Source of the DNA: Rhizobium sp. ARZ01
GTDB lineage: Bacteria; Pseudomonadota; Alphaproteobacteria; Rhizobiales; Rhizobiaceae
Reading direction: 5' to 3'
Assembly (NCBI RefSeq): GCF_014851675.1
Contig: NZ_JACVAE010000001.1
Location: 2,046,001-2,110,000 of the forward strand
DNA: 64,000 nucleotides
The first letter of the stretch is position 1. Each line of letters opens with the position of its first letter. Shown piece by piece: positions 35,326-44,561 of the stretch. Both the position numbers and the translations under genes were made by a program. The notes below the pieces were generated by a model. It searched no databases. It was given only the letters and a program-made list of their open reading frames with translations, and was not told the origin of the DNA.

Positions 35326-36429
35326 ATGTCACGTACCCGCCGACTGCTCTCGCTCTCCACTGCCATACTGGTGGCCTCCACGGCCATTGCCGCTGCCGAG
35401 CCGAGCGCCGAACTGATCGAAGCCGCGAAGAAGGAAGGCATGCTGACCACCATCGCCCTGCCCGCCAGCTGGTGCAACTACGGCGAAGTGATCTCCAGCT
35501 TCAAGGCCAAGTATCCGGAAATCCAGGTCAACGAACTGAACCCGGATGCCGGCTCGGCCGACGAAGTCGAAGCGATCAAGGCCAACAAGGACAACAAGGG
35601 TCCGCAGGCCCCTGACGTCATCGACGTCGGTCTCTCCTTCGGCCCGCAGACGAAGGCCGAAGGCCTGCTGCAGCCCTATAAGGTTTCCACCTGGGATGAA
35701 ATTCCTGATAGCATCAAGGACCCCGAGGGCTACTGGTACGGCGACTACTACGGCGTTCTGTCGTTCATCGTGAACAAGGACCTCGTCCCGAACAACCCGG
35801 CTGATTGGGCAGACCTCCTCAAGCCGGAATATGCGGGCCAGGTCGCCCTTGCCGGCGACCCGCGCGCCTCGAACCAGGCCATCCTCGGCGTGCTCGCCGC
35901 CGGCCTGTCGAAGGGCGCCAAGCCCGGCGAGGAGGCCGGCAAGGCTGGCCTGGAATACTTCGCCGAGCTCAACAAAGCCGGCAACTTCGTTCCGGTCATC
36001 GCCAAGGCCGGCACGATTGCCCAGGGCGCGACGCCGATCGCCGTCGCCTGGGACTACAACGCGCTGGCCTGGCGCGACGAACTGAAGGGCAACCCGCCGG
36101 TTGAAGTCGTCGTTCCGAAGACCGGCGTGTTGGCTGGCGTCTACGTCCAGGGCATCTCCGCTTACGCGCCGCATCCGAACGCTGCCAAGCTTTGGATGGA
36201 GCACCTTTATTCGGACGAAGGCCAGAATCTGTGGCTGAAGGGCTACTGCCACCCGGCTCGCTTCAACGCCATGGCCAAGGCCGGCAAGATCCCGCAGGCG
36301 CTGCTCGATGCCCTGCCGCCGGCAGCAAGCTATGAGGCGGCCGTCTTCCCGACCGTGGAAGAGCAGAACGCCAACAAGGCTGCCGTCACTGGCAGCTGGG
36401 ACGGCGTCGTCGGCGCAAACGTTCAGTAA
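35326..36429 (+). CDS. ABC importer binding protein, iron/spermidine-type (SBP_6-like)
   Basis: This exported protein of 367 residues has a Sec signal peptide (MSRTRRLLSLSTAILVASTA, cleavage near AAAEP). The mature part begins SAELIEAAKKEGMLTTIALP, a start common in Fe3+/thiamine/phosphonate-type binding proteins, with PDVIDVGLSFG and PIAVAWDYNALAWRDEL later. GTG at 35323 is an alternative start next to the ATG; AAAGGAG precedes both. The ligand is not evident. Placement after the RpiR gene hints at an amine or organophosphonate. A strong hairpin follows its stop. Confidence 0.88.
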   Translation: MSRTRRLLSLSTAILVASTAIAAAEPSAELIEAAKKEGMLTTIALPASWCNYGEVISSFKAKYPEIQVNELNPDAGSADEVEAIKANKDNKGPQAPDVIDVGLSFGPQTKAEGLLQPYKVSTWDEIPDSIKDPEGYWYGDYYGVLSFIVNKDLVPNNPADWADLLKPEYAGQVALAGDPRASNQAILGVLAAGLSKGAKPGEEAGKAGLEYFAELNKAGNFVPVIAKAGTIAQGATPIAVAWDYNALAWRDELKGNPPVEVVVPKTGVLAGVYVQGISAYAPHPNAAKLWMEHLYSDEGQNLWLKGYCHPARFNAMAKAGKIPQALLDALPPAASYEAAVFPTVEEQNANKAAVTGSWDGVVGANVQ

Positions 36430-36446
36430 GGTGAGGCTGTAATGCG

Positions 36447-36478
36447 AGGCCCCGGCCCGATCTCCCGGGCCGGGGCTT
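36447..36478 (+). promoter_or_regulatory. strong hairpin between binding-protein and permease genes
   Basis: GCCCCGGCCCG pairs with CGGGCCGGGGC over 11 perfect base pairs, extendable by two more. No T run follows. It lies 18 bp past the binding-protein stop, a position that favours 3' protection of its mRNA or partial termination. Confidence 0.65.
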
Positions 36479-36547
36479 GCCATTCGCCAAACCGCTGCCT
36501 TACTTTGGTCCAAATTGAAATCAGCGCTTCGCTAACGATCCAGGACG

Positions 36548-37423
36548 ATGACCCGAGCCCTCAACACGCTACGCCAGCGATTTCCGCTTACATGGTTGGG
36601 CCTGATGCCCTTCGTGATCTTCGTCATGATGTTCCTTGTGCTGCCGACGATGCATATCGTCATCGGCGCCTTCCAGACGCGTGACGGCTCCTTCACGCTG
36701 CAGAACATCATTGACCTGAACACCGGGACCATCCCTTCGAGCTACTGGATCTCCATCAAGATTTCCGTGGCCTCGGCCGCGCTCGGAAGCCTGATCGGTT
36801 TTGCAATGGCGGCCGCGGTCGTGTTCGGTGCGGTCCCCCGCTGGATCAAATCCCCGCTCCTGACATTTTCCGGGGTCGCGTCCAATTTCGCCGGCGTCCC
36901 TCTGGCCTTCGCGTTTCTTGCGACCTTCGGGCCCGTCGGGCTTGTCACCGTCCTGCTGCGCCAGAACTTCGGCATCGTGCTGCAGCGTGACCTCGGCTTC
37001 AACATTCTGAGCTTCTGGGGCCTTACGGTCACCTACCTCTTCTTCCAGATCCCGCTGATGATCCTGATCATCGCGCCAGCGCTTGAAGGCCTTCGCCGCG
37101 AATGGCGCGAAGCTGCCGAAATCCTTGGCGCAAGCGCCTTGCAGTTCTGGCGCATGGTGGCGCTACCGATCCTCTTCCCCTCGCTGCTCGGCACCTTCGC
37201 GCTCTTGTTTGCCAACGCCTTCGGCGCCGTCGCAACCGCCATCGCGCTCACGGGCTCGAGCCTCAACATCGTACCGATCCAGCTTTTTGCCCAGATTCGC
37301 GGCGACGTGCTCGGCAACCCGAATCTCGGCTATGCGATGGCCTTCGGCATGATCGTCATCACGGCGATCGCCAATGTTCTCTACATCTGGCTGCGCGTGC
37401 GCGCCGAAAGGTGGCTTAAATGA
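36548..37423 (+). CDS. ABC importer permease, PotB-like
   Basis: This inner-membrane subunit of 291 residues has six helices. The EAA loop is EGLRREWREAAEILGASALQFWRMVALPIL. It begins with a basic stretch and then FPLTWLGLMPFVIFVMMFLV. Its last codons overlap the next permease gene by 4 bp, so the pair is made in equal amounts. Confidence 0.9.
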   Translation: MTRALNTLRQRFPLTWLGLMPFVIFVMMFLVLPTMHIVIGAFQTRDGSFTLQNIIDLNTGTIPSSYWISIKISVASAALGSLIGFAMAAAVVFGAVPRWIKSPLLTFSGVASNFAGVPLAFAFLATFGPVGLVTVLLRQNFGIVLQRDLGFNILSFWGLTVTYLFFQIPLMILIIAPALEGLRREWREAAEILGASALQFWRMVALPILFPSLLGTFALLFANAFGAVATAIALTGSSLNIVPIQLFAQIRGDVLGNPNLGYAMAFGMIVITAIANVLYIWLRVRAERWLK

Positions 37424-38211
37424 GTGTATGGGCACGCATTGCCGGCTGGGCAGCCCTGATCTTCGGCCTGCTCTATTTCTTCGTGCCGCTCGGCGGCCTG
37501 TTCGAGTTCTCGCTGCGGGCGCGGCGCGGGGTCTACAGCTTCGACGCCTATGCCCGCGTGCTAGCCGATCCGCAGTTCCAGGCGACGTTTAGCTATTCCG
37601 TCGTCATGGCGCTGGTGACGATCGTCATCGGCATATTGATCGTCGTGCCGACCGCATTCTGGGTGCGGCTGAAGATGCCGTGGGCAAGGCCTTACGTCGA
37701 GTTCCTCACCCTGATGCCGCTGGTCATCCCGGCAATCGTTATCGTCTTTGGCTACATCCGCCTCTACAACACGTCGAGCTGGTTGCCGCTCACCGGTTCA
37801 GTGTTCGGCACCAATATTCTGCTCGCCTTCGGCTATACCATTCTCGCCCTGCCCTACATGTATCGCGCTGTCGACACGGGCTTGCGCACGATCGACGTCG
37901 CCACCCTGACCGAAGCGGCACAGAGCCTCGGCGCGGGCTGGGTGAGAATCCTCGGCCGCATCATCCTGCCGAACGTCATCCCGGCCGTTCTGTCCGGCGC
38001 CTTCCTGACCTTCGCCATCGTCATCGGCGAGTTCACCTTGGCCGCCCTACTCGACCGGCCAGCGTTCGGACCGTATCTGCAGCGCATTGGCGCCAACAAG
38101 CCCTACGAGCCCTTTGCCCTCTCGGTCATTGCGTTCGCCATTACCTGGGGCTGCCTGTCACTGATCCAGCTTGTCACCCGTTTCCAGAAATCCGCGCCTG
38201 CGAAGGCTTGA
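37420..38211 (+). CDS. ABC importer permease, PotC-like
   Basis: This inner-membrane subunit of 263 residues has the EAA loop DVATLTEAAQSLGAGWVRILGRIILPNVIP and the PLVIPAIVIVFGYIRLYN helix typical of spermidine/putrescine-type importers. The ATPase gene follows after 13 bp. Confidence 0.9.
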   Translation: MSVWARIAGWAALIFGLLYFFVPLGGLFEFSLRARRGVYSFDAYARVLADPQFQATFSYSVVMALVTIVIGILIVVPTAFWVRLKMPWARPYVEFLTLMPLVIPAIVIVFGYIRLYNTSSWLPLTGSVFGTNILLAFGYTILALPYMYRAVDTGLRTIDVATLTEAAQSLGAGWVRILGRIILPNVIPAVLSGAFLTFAIVIGEFTLAALLDRPAFGPYLQRIGANKPYEPFALSVIAFAITWGCLSLIQLVTRFQKSAPAKA

Positions 38212-38224
38212 GGGCTTACACCAT

Positions 38225-39286
38225 ATGACGTTTCTTTCTCTCAGCCATATCCAGAAGTCCTTCGGGCAGGTGCAGGTCGTCAGCGATTTCAACATGGAGA
38301 TCGAAAAGGGCGAGTTCGTTTCCTTCCTCGGCCCGTCGGGCTGCGGCAAGACGACCGTCCTGCGCATGATCGCGGGCTTCGAGACACCGAGCGGCGGAAC
38401 CATCACGGTCGCCGGCAAGAACCAGGCCGGGCTGAAGCCAAACCAGCGCAACATCGGCATGGTGTTCCAGGCCTATGCGCTGTTTCCCAACATGAACGTG
38501 TTCGACAACGTCGCCTTTGGTCTGAAGGTCGCCGGCCGGCCGAAGGACGAGATCAACGCGCGCGTGAAGGAGATGCTTGGCCTGATCAAGCTGGAACACC
38601 TTGCCGACCGCTTCCCCTACCAGCTTTCCGGCGGTCAGCAGCAGCGCGTGGCGCTCGCCCGCGCGCTCGCGCCCAAGCCGCAGGTGCTGCTTCTCGATGA
38701 GCCGCTCTCCGCACTCGACGCGAAGATCCGCGTGTCGCTGCGCGAGGAAATCCGCATGATCCAGCAGCAACTCGGGATCACGACGGTCTTCGTCACCCAC
38801 GACCAGGAAGAGGCGCTGTCGATCTCCGACCGCATCGTCGTGATGAACGCCGGCTGCGCCGACCAGATCGGCACGCCCTCGGAAATCTACAATCGCCCCA
38901 CCACGCGCTTCGTCGCCTCCTTCGTCGGTACCTTGAACCTGATTGAGGCAAAGGTTATCGATCCCGCCACCAACCGTATCTCGATCGGCGACCAGAGTGT
39001 GACGCTGCGCGAACCGCTCGGTCCCGTGAAAGCCGGTGATACCATCTCACTGGCACTGCGCCCGGAAGCCGGCTCGATTGCCGAGGGCGCCAAGGGGGAC
39101 ACGGCCCTGACCGGGGAAGTCGTCAGCAGCAATTTCCTCGGCTCGGTCGTGCGCACCCGCATGCGCGTCGGCAACAGCGTAATTTCCTTCGACATGTTCA
39201 ATAGTCCGGGCCTCGTTCCACCGACGGTCGGCGAAACGGTGACCCTTCGGTTCACCGCCACCGATCTGCTGGTTATCAGGGACTGA
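38225..39286 (+). CDS. ABC importer ATP-binding protein, PotA-like with TOBE domain
   Basis: The ATPase of 353 residues has Walker A GPSGCGKTT, signature LSGGQQQRVALARAL and Walker B LLLLDEPLSALD, followed by a C-terminal TOBE domain (about 270-350) that includes LALRPEAGSIAE. The ATG at 38225 with GAGGG upstream gives the normal N-terminus MTFLSLSHIQKSFGQVQVV. It completes the importer that begins at 35326. Confidence 0.92.
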   Translation: MTFLSLSHIQKSFGQVQVVSDFNMEIEKGEFVSFLGPSGCGKTTVLRMIAGFETPSGGTITVAGKNQAGLKPNQRNIGMVFQAYALFPNMNVFDNVAFGLKVAGRPKDEINARVKEMLGLIKLEHLADRFPYQLSGGQQQRVALARALAPKPQVLLLDEPLSALDAKIRVSLREEIRMIQQQLGITTVFVTHDQEEALSISDRIVVMNAGCADQIGTPSEIYNRPTTRFVASFVGTLNLIEAKVIDPATNRISIGDQSVTLREPLGPVKAGDTISLALRPEAGSIAEGAKGDTALTGEVVSSNFLGSVVRTRMRVGNSVISFDMFNSPGLVPPTVGETVTLRFTATDLLVIRD

Positions 39287-39297
39287 TCCAGGTTCAG

Positions 39298-39331
39298 GCG
39301 GCAGGTTTGGAGCGTTCCGCTCTCCTGCCGC
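39298..39331. terminator. hairpin between convergent ATPase and LuxR genes
   Basis: GCGGCAGG pairs with CCTGCCGC, with GGAGCG/CGCTC nested inside. Lacking clear T runs, it is only a probable terminator; its right arm touches the LuxR-type gene's stop codon. Confidence 0.45.
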
Positions 39332-40131
39332 TACTGCTCGAGACCCTTCAGATAAACGGACATCAGTTGCATCTGCGACGAGATGCCAAGCTTGCGATAG
39401 ACGTTGCGCCGGTGGACTTTCACCGTCCCCGTCGAGATTGCCAGTGTCAGCCCGATCGATTCCGACGAATAGCCCTGCAGGACCAATTCAACGATGGCCG
39501 CCTCGCGGTCTGTCAGATTGAGCTTGCGCCACACCTTGTCGACGCCATTGGCTTCCTCCGAGTGCGCCCCCTTGCTCCCACGCGCGAGCGCATCGAAGCG
39601 GCGCGGGAGATCCTTCCATGCCTGCGCCACGTAGGCCGCCACGAAAGGCGCCGCGTCGGCAAGCACCGCAAATTCGGCAGCAGAGAAATACCCGCTGGAC
39701 TCGCGGCGCATGAGGGACACGACGACCGTGACGTCGTTTTCGCCCGGAACGAAGAAGCCCACCTCCTCCGCAAGCTTGGTCTGGACGTAATAGGTCCTAT
39801 AGTACTCGCTGGAGAAGAAGCGGTCCGGTGCGAGTTCCCGCATCCGGTAGACGCCAGACTTACCGGCGCGCGCCGCATGATAGAACGGATCGAGGAGGTA
39901 GGGCCCGGCCTGGTAGAGGCTGACAAAGATCTCGTGGTCTTCGGGATTGAAGGTGCTGAAAAGGTCTATCGGCCGATCCTTGGCGCGATAGGCGAAGATG
40001 ACCACGTCATCGACATGCACAAGCGACCGCATCAGCTTGAGGAAGAGCATACCCCCTTCAGATTCGGCTATGCTATTAGGCGAAAGACATGCCGCAAGTG
40101 ACTGGAAAAATGATGCAAAATCGACCCGCAT
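39331..40131 (-). CDS. LuxR-type (GerE HTH) transcriptional regulator
   Basis: This protein of 266 residues has no receiver motif. The first 190 residues form an unassigned sensing region. The last 65 contain the LuxR helix-turn-helix (LNLTDREAAIVELVLQGYSSESIGLTLAISTGTVKVHRRNVYRKL). ATG at 40131 is favoured; an in-frame TTG at 40164 is possible. It is divergent from the importer operon starting at 40325, with which it shares a region rich in GGTATA repeats, so it probably regulates that operon. No LuxI gene is present, so there is no reason to assume quorum sensing. Confidence 0.88.
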   Translation of the reverse strand: MRVDFASFFQSLAACLSPNSIAESEGGMLFLKLMRSLVHVDDVVIFAYRAKDRPIDLFSTFNPEDHEIFVSLYQAGPYLLDPFYHAARAGKSGVYRMRELAPDRFFSSEYYRTYYVQTKLAEEVGFFVPGENDVTVVVSLMRRESSGYFSAAEFAVLADAAPFVAAYVAQAWKDLPRRFDALARGSKGAHSEEANGVDKVWRKLNLTDREAAIVELVLQGYSSESIGLTLAISTGTVKVHRRNVYRKLGISSQMQLMSVYLKGLEQ

Positions 40132-40179
40132 GACGCTTTCGGGTTCCCCCTGTGTCAAGCGCAAAAGACTGCTGCGCTT

Positions 40180-40244
40180 ACGAGGTATACTCCTTTCACG
40201 GCGGCAAAACGGAAAAAATACCCCTCTCGGGGTATATACCTCGT
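40180..40244. promoter_or_regulatory. GGTATA-type operator region between LuxR-type gene and ABC operon
   Basis: ACGAGGTATA (40180-40189) and TATACCTCGT (40235-40244) are exact reverse complements. The right one is part of a 16-bp near-palindrome with perfect core GGTATATACC (40231-40240). In addition ATACCCC-TCTC-GGGGTAT (40218-40235) is a perfect 7-bp dyad. The set lies between divergent genes. Confidence 0.6.
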
Positions 40245-40324
40245 CAACACTTCCTGACTAGCATTCCACCTATAGTGAAAAGGCGGCAAAGACCGCCTGC
40301 ACAACCAAAAGACTGGGAACAGAC

Positions 40325-41413
40325 GTGACATCGGCTGATACGAACGACATCGAGTTCCGTTCGGTGACCAAGCGCTATGGCGCAGTGACCGCCGTATCGG
40401 ACATCAACCTCTCCGTCCCGAAGGGAGCGTTTGTCGCGCTTCTGGGACCATCCGGTTGTGGCAAGACCACGTGCCTGCGCATGATCGGCGGCTTCGAGCA
40501 GCCGACCGAGGGCAGCGTGCTCATCGGCGGCGCCTCCATGAACGGCGTTCCCGCCTATCGCCGGCCCGTGAACATGGTGTTCCAGCAATACGCCCTTTTC
40601 CCGCACTTCGATGTGGAAGCCAACGTCGCCTATGGCCTGAAGCAATTGCGCCCGAGGCTGGCGGCATCCGAGATTTCCCGCCGTGTCGGCGAGGCTCTGG
40701 AAATGGTCCGGCTCGGCGGCTTCGCCAAACGCCGAATCCACGAGATGTCCGGCGGCCAGCAGCAGCGCGTCGCGCTTGCCCGTGCGTTGGTCAACAAGCC
40801 ATCCGTTCTGCTTCTCGACGAACCACTGGCGGCTCTCGACAAGAAGCTCCGTACTGCCATGCAGATCGAATTGCAGACCCTGCAGCGCGATCTCGGGATT
40901 ACCTTCGTACTCGTGACGCATGACCAGGAAGAGGCGCTATCGATGAGCGATGTCGTCTGCGTGATGAACGCCGGTCGGATCCGTCAGCTCGCCTCGCCGA
41001 AGGAGATCTACGACAACCCGACCGACCTGTTCGTCGCTGATTTCGTCGGCAAGACGAACCGGCTGTCCGCGACGGTCGACCCGGCAGACGGAAGCGTTAC
41101 CCTCGCGAACGGCAAGCGGCTCGAAACCGCAAAGGCGCGCACCCTCAAGGCCGGCGAGGCAACTGTGGCCCTGCGGCCGGAAGCCATCCGCCTCACGCGC
41201 CCGTCGGACAAAAATGGCGCGCAGCTGGAGGGCACCGTCACCCACCGCATTTTCCTTGGCTCCGCAGCGGAATATTCGATCTCCGTTCCGGGACTGGGCG
41301 ATCTTCTCGTCACCGCCGAGCGGCGTGGAACAAGCGACAGCGACCTCGTCGAGCCGGGCGAAACGGTCGCGATGAATTTCAATCCCGGCGAAGCGCATAT
41401 CTTTCCGGCCTGA
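40325..41413 (+). CDS. ABC importer ATP-binding protein, PotA-like
   Basis: The ATPase of 362 residues carries Walker A GPSGCGKTT, signature MSGGQQQRVALARALV and Walker B LLLLDEPLAALD, then a C-terminal TOBE domain with VALRPEAIRLTRP. It heads the operon; GTG at 40325 gives the usual PotA-type N-terminus. Order ATPase, binding protein, permease, permease matches polyamine-type importers. Confidence 0.92.
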   Translation: MTSADTNDIEFRSVTKRYGAVTAVSDINLSVPKGAFVALLGPSGCGKTTCLRMIGGFEQPTEGSVLIGGASMNGVPAYRRPVNMVFQQYALFPHFDVEANVAYGLKQLRPRLAASEISRRVGEALEMVRLGGFAKRRIHEMSGGQQQRVALARALVNKPSVLLLDEPLAALDKKLRTAMQIELQTLQRDLGITFVLVTHDQEEALSMSDVVCVMNAGRIRQLASPKEIYDNPTDLFVADFVGKTNRLSATVDPADGSVTLANGKRLETAKARTLKAGEATVALRPEAIRLTRPSDKNGAQLEGTVTHRIFLGSAAEYSISVPGLGDLLVTAERRGTSDSDLVEPGETVAMNFNPGEAHIFPA

Positions 41414-41451
41414 GGGGAAACAGGCCCATCACGATAAACGAAGGGAACCGT

Positions 41452-42615
41452 GTGATGACGAAATGGTATAGAGAGAATGCTCCGATCAGTGCCAAGGATT
41501 TCATGGACGAGCTGATGCGCCTCAAGCGCGGCTCGGTCAGCCGGCGCCATTTTCTTGGCGTCACCGGTCTCGGTCTTGCCACCGCCGTCATGGCTCGCCA
41601 GCCGGGTGTATTCAACTCCGTGGCCCACGCCGAAGATCTCGGCTCGACCATGTCGATCGCCACCTGGCCGAACTACCACGACCCCGCAACATTTGAGAAC
41701 TTCACAGCCAAGACCGGGGTTGCTGTAGAGGTCAACGTCTTCGGCTCGAACGAGGAAATGCTGGCAAAACTCCAGGCCGGCGGCACCGGATGGGACCTGT
41801 TCGTTCCGACCAACTACACGATCTCCACCTACTCGAAGCTTGGTCTGATCGACCCGCTCGATCTTTCCAAGGTCCCGAATTTCGATCCCAAGACCCAGAA
41901 TACCCGCTTCACGGCCGAGGGCACGGTGGATGGCACAGTCTACGCCGTTCCGAAAAACTGGGGCACGACGGGCATTGCCTTCAACTCCAGCAAGATGAAG
42001 TCGAAGGTGACGAGCTGGAAAGAGTTCTTCGAGCTCGCTGCGACCGAGGCGGACGGCCGCGCCATGGTGCACGACTATCAGTTGACCACGATCGGCAACG
42101 CACTGGTCTCCCTTGGCTATTCCTTCAATTCGATCAAGCCGGACGAGCTCGCGAAGGCCGAGGAAGTGCTGATCAAGGTCAAGCCGCATCTCTACGCCAT
42201 CAACAGCGACTACCAGCCATCGATGCGCGCGACGGATGCCTGGATGACCATGTGCTGGACCAATGACGGCGCGCAGCTGAACCGCGACATGCCGGAGATC
42301 CAGTTCTTGCTCGGCGCCGATGGCGGCGAGATCTGGTCGGATTTCTATGCAATCCCGAAGAGTGCGGCCAACAAGGCGGCCGGCTATGCGCTGCTGAACT
42401 TCCTCATGGATCCGGCGAACGCGGTGAAGGAGCACATTGCGAACGGCGCGCCGACAACCGATAGCCGCGTCATGGCGCTGCTGCCGGCCGAAATCACCGG
42501 CAACAAGATCGTCTATCCCGACGAGGCTTCGCTGACCCCGCTCGAGTTCGGCGCCGCGGTAACGCTCACCGATCCGTCCCGTGCGGAACTGATGGCCCGC
42601 TTCAAATCGGCCTAG
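41452..42615 (+). CDS. ABC importer binding protein, PotD-like, Tat-exported
   Basis: This protein of 387 residues has a long N-terminal region with the twin-arginine motif SRRHFLG at about 31-37 followed by a hydrophobic stretch and AHAE cleavage site, so it should be exported folded. The mature part resembles spermidine/putrescine-binding proteins (MSIATWPNYHDPATFENFTAKTG, WDLFVPTNYTIS, PKNWGTTGIAFNSSKM). The ligand is unknown. GTG at 41452 or ATG at 41455 start it; AAGGG precedes both. The next gene follows only after 255 bp. Confidence 0.9.
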   Translation: MMTKWYRENAPISAKDFMDELMRLKRGSVSRRHFLGVTGLGLATAVMARQPGVFNSVAHAEDLGSTMSIATWPNYHDPATFENFTAKTGVAVEVNVFGSNEEMLAKLQAGGTGWDLFVPTNYTISTYSKLGLIDPLDLSKVPNFDPKTQNTRFTAEGTVDGTVYAVPKNWGTTGIAFNSSKMKSKVTSWKEFFELAATEADGRAMVHDYQLTTIGNALVSLGYSFNSIKPDELAKAEEVLIKVKPHLYAINSDYQPSMRATDAWMTMCWTNDGAQLNRDMPEIQFLLGADGGEIWSDFYAIPKSAANKAAGYALLNFLMDPANAVKEHIANGAPTTDSRVMALLPAEITGNKIVYPDEASLTPLEFGAAVTLTDPSRAELMARFKSA

Positions 42616-42870
42616 GACTTTCGTCGCCGAGAGGCGCGAGTGCCATAGCTGGATGACGGAACAGATACGAGGCTGTCCCGCTCATCCGGCAATCGGCCCT
42701 CCGGTGGCGATGGTTGGCAGATCCATGACGACTTCACCATCGGAGGCGCTGTACCAGCAGGGCTCCAAAGACCGGCGTCATCCTTCAGCATGAGGAAGCC
42801 TAATCAAGCAATCGCACGCGCCTCCCCAGTCGGGGTCCGCGAAATCACCACACCTTACAAGAAATCGACC

Positions 42871-43737
42871 ATGCCGCTTGCGACCACCACGAAGCGAAAT
42901 CTCGTCACCACGGCATTATTGCTGCCCTCGGCGGTTTGGCTCTTCATCTTCCTAGTCCTGCCGTTCATCGCCATGGTTGTCTTTTCCTTCGGCGAGCGGG
43001 CGCCGGAGGGCGGCTACCTCCCGACTTTCACCCTGGCGCAATATGCCAACTTGCCGGCGCGCGCCGCCGCCTACTGGAACACATTGATGCTCGCTCCGGT
43101 GGGCGCGTTCCTCTGCCTTCTTGTCGCCTATCCGGCGGCCTACTACCTCGCCGTCAAGGCCGACCCGCGCTACCGGCTCATGCTGGTCTCGCTCGTCGTC
43201 GTGCCCTTCTGGACGAGCCTGCTCGTGCGCACTTATGCCTGGATGTACATCCTCGGCTCACGCGGCATCCCGAACCTGCTGTCGATGATCGGCATCGAGG
43301 ACGTGCGCCTGCTCAACACGCCGGGTGCTGTCCTGCTCGGCATCGTCTACGGCTACCTGCCGCTGATGATCATGCCGATCTATGTCAGCCTGGAAAAACT
43401 CGACCGGCGACTGCTCGAAGCCTCGGCCGACCTCGGCGCGAAGCCGGTCTCGACCTTCTTTTCGGTGACCCTGCCGCTGTCGCTGCCCGGCGTCATGACC
43501 GGCGTCGCCCTCGTCACAATCCTGCTTCTCGGCGAATACCTGATTCCGCAGTTGCTCGGCGGCGGCAAAGTCTTCTTCATCGGCAATGCGCTGGTCGATC
43601 TGTTCCTGCAATCACGCAACTGGCCGTTCGGCTCAGCGATCGCAGTCACGCTGGTCGCCGTCGTCGTCGTCATCCTGATGGTGGCGATGCGGATCGCCTG
43701 GCGTATCTCCGGCACAAGACAGGTGGATCTCGTCTGA
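42871..43737 (+). CDS. ABC importer permease, PotB-like
   Basis: This inner-membrane subunit of 288 residues starts MPLATTTKRNLVTTALLLPS with six helices, EAA loop EKLDRRLLEASADLGAKPVSTFFSVTLPLS and LGEYLIPQLLGGGKVFFIGN near the end, typical of PotB. ATG at 42871 gives the family length; an upstream ATG at 42790 has a poor ribosome-binding site. The stop and the next ATG overlap by one base (TGATG). Confidence 0.9.
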   Translation: MPLATTTKRNLVTTALLLPSAVWLFIFLVLPFIAMVVFSFGERAPEGGYLPTFTLAQYANLPARAAAYWNTLMLAPVGAFLCLLVAYPAAYYLAVKADPRYRLMLVSLVVVPFWTSLLVRTYAWMYILGSRGIPNLLSMIGIEDVRLLNTPGAVLLGIVYGYLPLMIMPIYVSLEKLDRRLLEASADLGAKPVSTFFSVTLPLSLPGVMTGVALVTILLLGEYLIPQLLGGGKVFFIGNALVDLFLQSRNWPFGSAIAVTLVAVVVVILMVAMRIAWRISGTRQVDLV

Positions 43738-44561
43738 TGCGCGCGCTCATTGCCTCTGTTTATCTCTTCCTCTATGCGCCGATCGCGCTCGTCGTCCTGT
43801 TCTCGTTCAACGCGGGACGCAGCGCCAGCGAGTTCACCGGCTTCTCGACGCAGTGGTACGGCAAGGCGCTGAACAACACCTTCCTCGTCGCAGCACTTCA
43901 GAACAGCCTGATCATCGCCTTCACCAGCGCCACCCTCGCGGCGGTCTTTGGCACGATGGCAGCGCTGGGCATGGAACGCCTCTCGCCGCGCACCCGCGCC
44001 GTCTTCGACGCCCTCTTCGCCGCCGCCATTGTCGTGCCGGGCGTCGTCATCGGCATCGCCACCCTCGTCGCCCTCGTCGCCGTCTTCGGCGTCATCAACC
44101 CGGCGATCGTCGGCCTGTGGCCGGGCGATAAGCCACCACAGTTCGGGCTCGGCTATGGCTCGATCATCGCCGCGCATGGGCTCTTTACCATGGCGCTGGT
44201 GGCGATGATCGTGAAGGCGCGGATCGCAAGTCTCGGGCGTGATATTGTCGAGGCATCGGCTGATCTTTACGCGACGCCCTGGACCACGTTCCACCAGATC
44301 GTGCTGCCGCAGATTCTGCCGTCCGTGCTCGCCGGCTTCCTGCTGGCCTTCACTTTCTCCTTCGACGATTTCATCGTCGCCTTCTTCGTCGCCGGGCCGA
44401 AGACGACATTGCCGATCTACGTCTTCGCCTCGATCCGTCGCGGCGTAACACCCGAAATCAACGCGATCGCGACGATGGTTCTGGTCGCCTCGCTCTTTCT
44501 CATCCTCATCGCACGCGTGCTGATGCGCGAAAAGAAGGCCAAAAGGAGCACAGCGGAGTGA
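43737..44561 (+). CDS. ABC importer permease, PotC-like
   Basis: This inner-membrane subunit of 274 residues opens MRALIASVYLFLYAPIALVV. It has the EAA loop GRDIVEASADLYATPWTTFHQIVLPQILP and the PotC marker FSFDDFIVAFFVAGPKTTLPIYV. Its end overlaps the dehydrogenase start by 4 bp, so the dehydrogenase is part of this operon. Confidence 0.9.
   Translation: MRALIASVYLFLYAPIALVVLFSFNAGRSASEFTGFSTQWYGKALNNTFLVAALQNSLIIAFTSATLAAVFGTMAALGMERLSPRTRAVFDALFAAAIVVPGVVIGIATLVALVAVFGVINPAIVGLWPGDKPPQFGLGYGSIIAAHGLFTMALVAMIVKARIASLGRDIVEASADLYATPWTTFHQIVLPQILPSVLAGFLLAFTFSFDDFIVAFFVAGPKTTLPIYVFASIRRGVTPEINAIATMVLVASLFLILIARVLMREKKAKRSTAE

Noticed and set aside
39331..40131. Quorum-sensing role for the LuxR-type protein
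   Set aside because: No LuxI gene and no autoinducer-binding motif that I can recognise; only the DNA-binding domain is of LuxR type.
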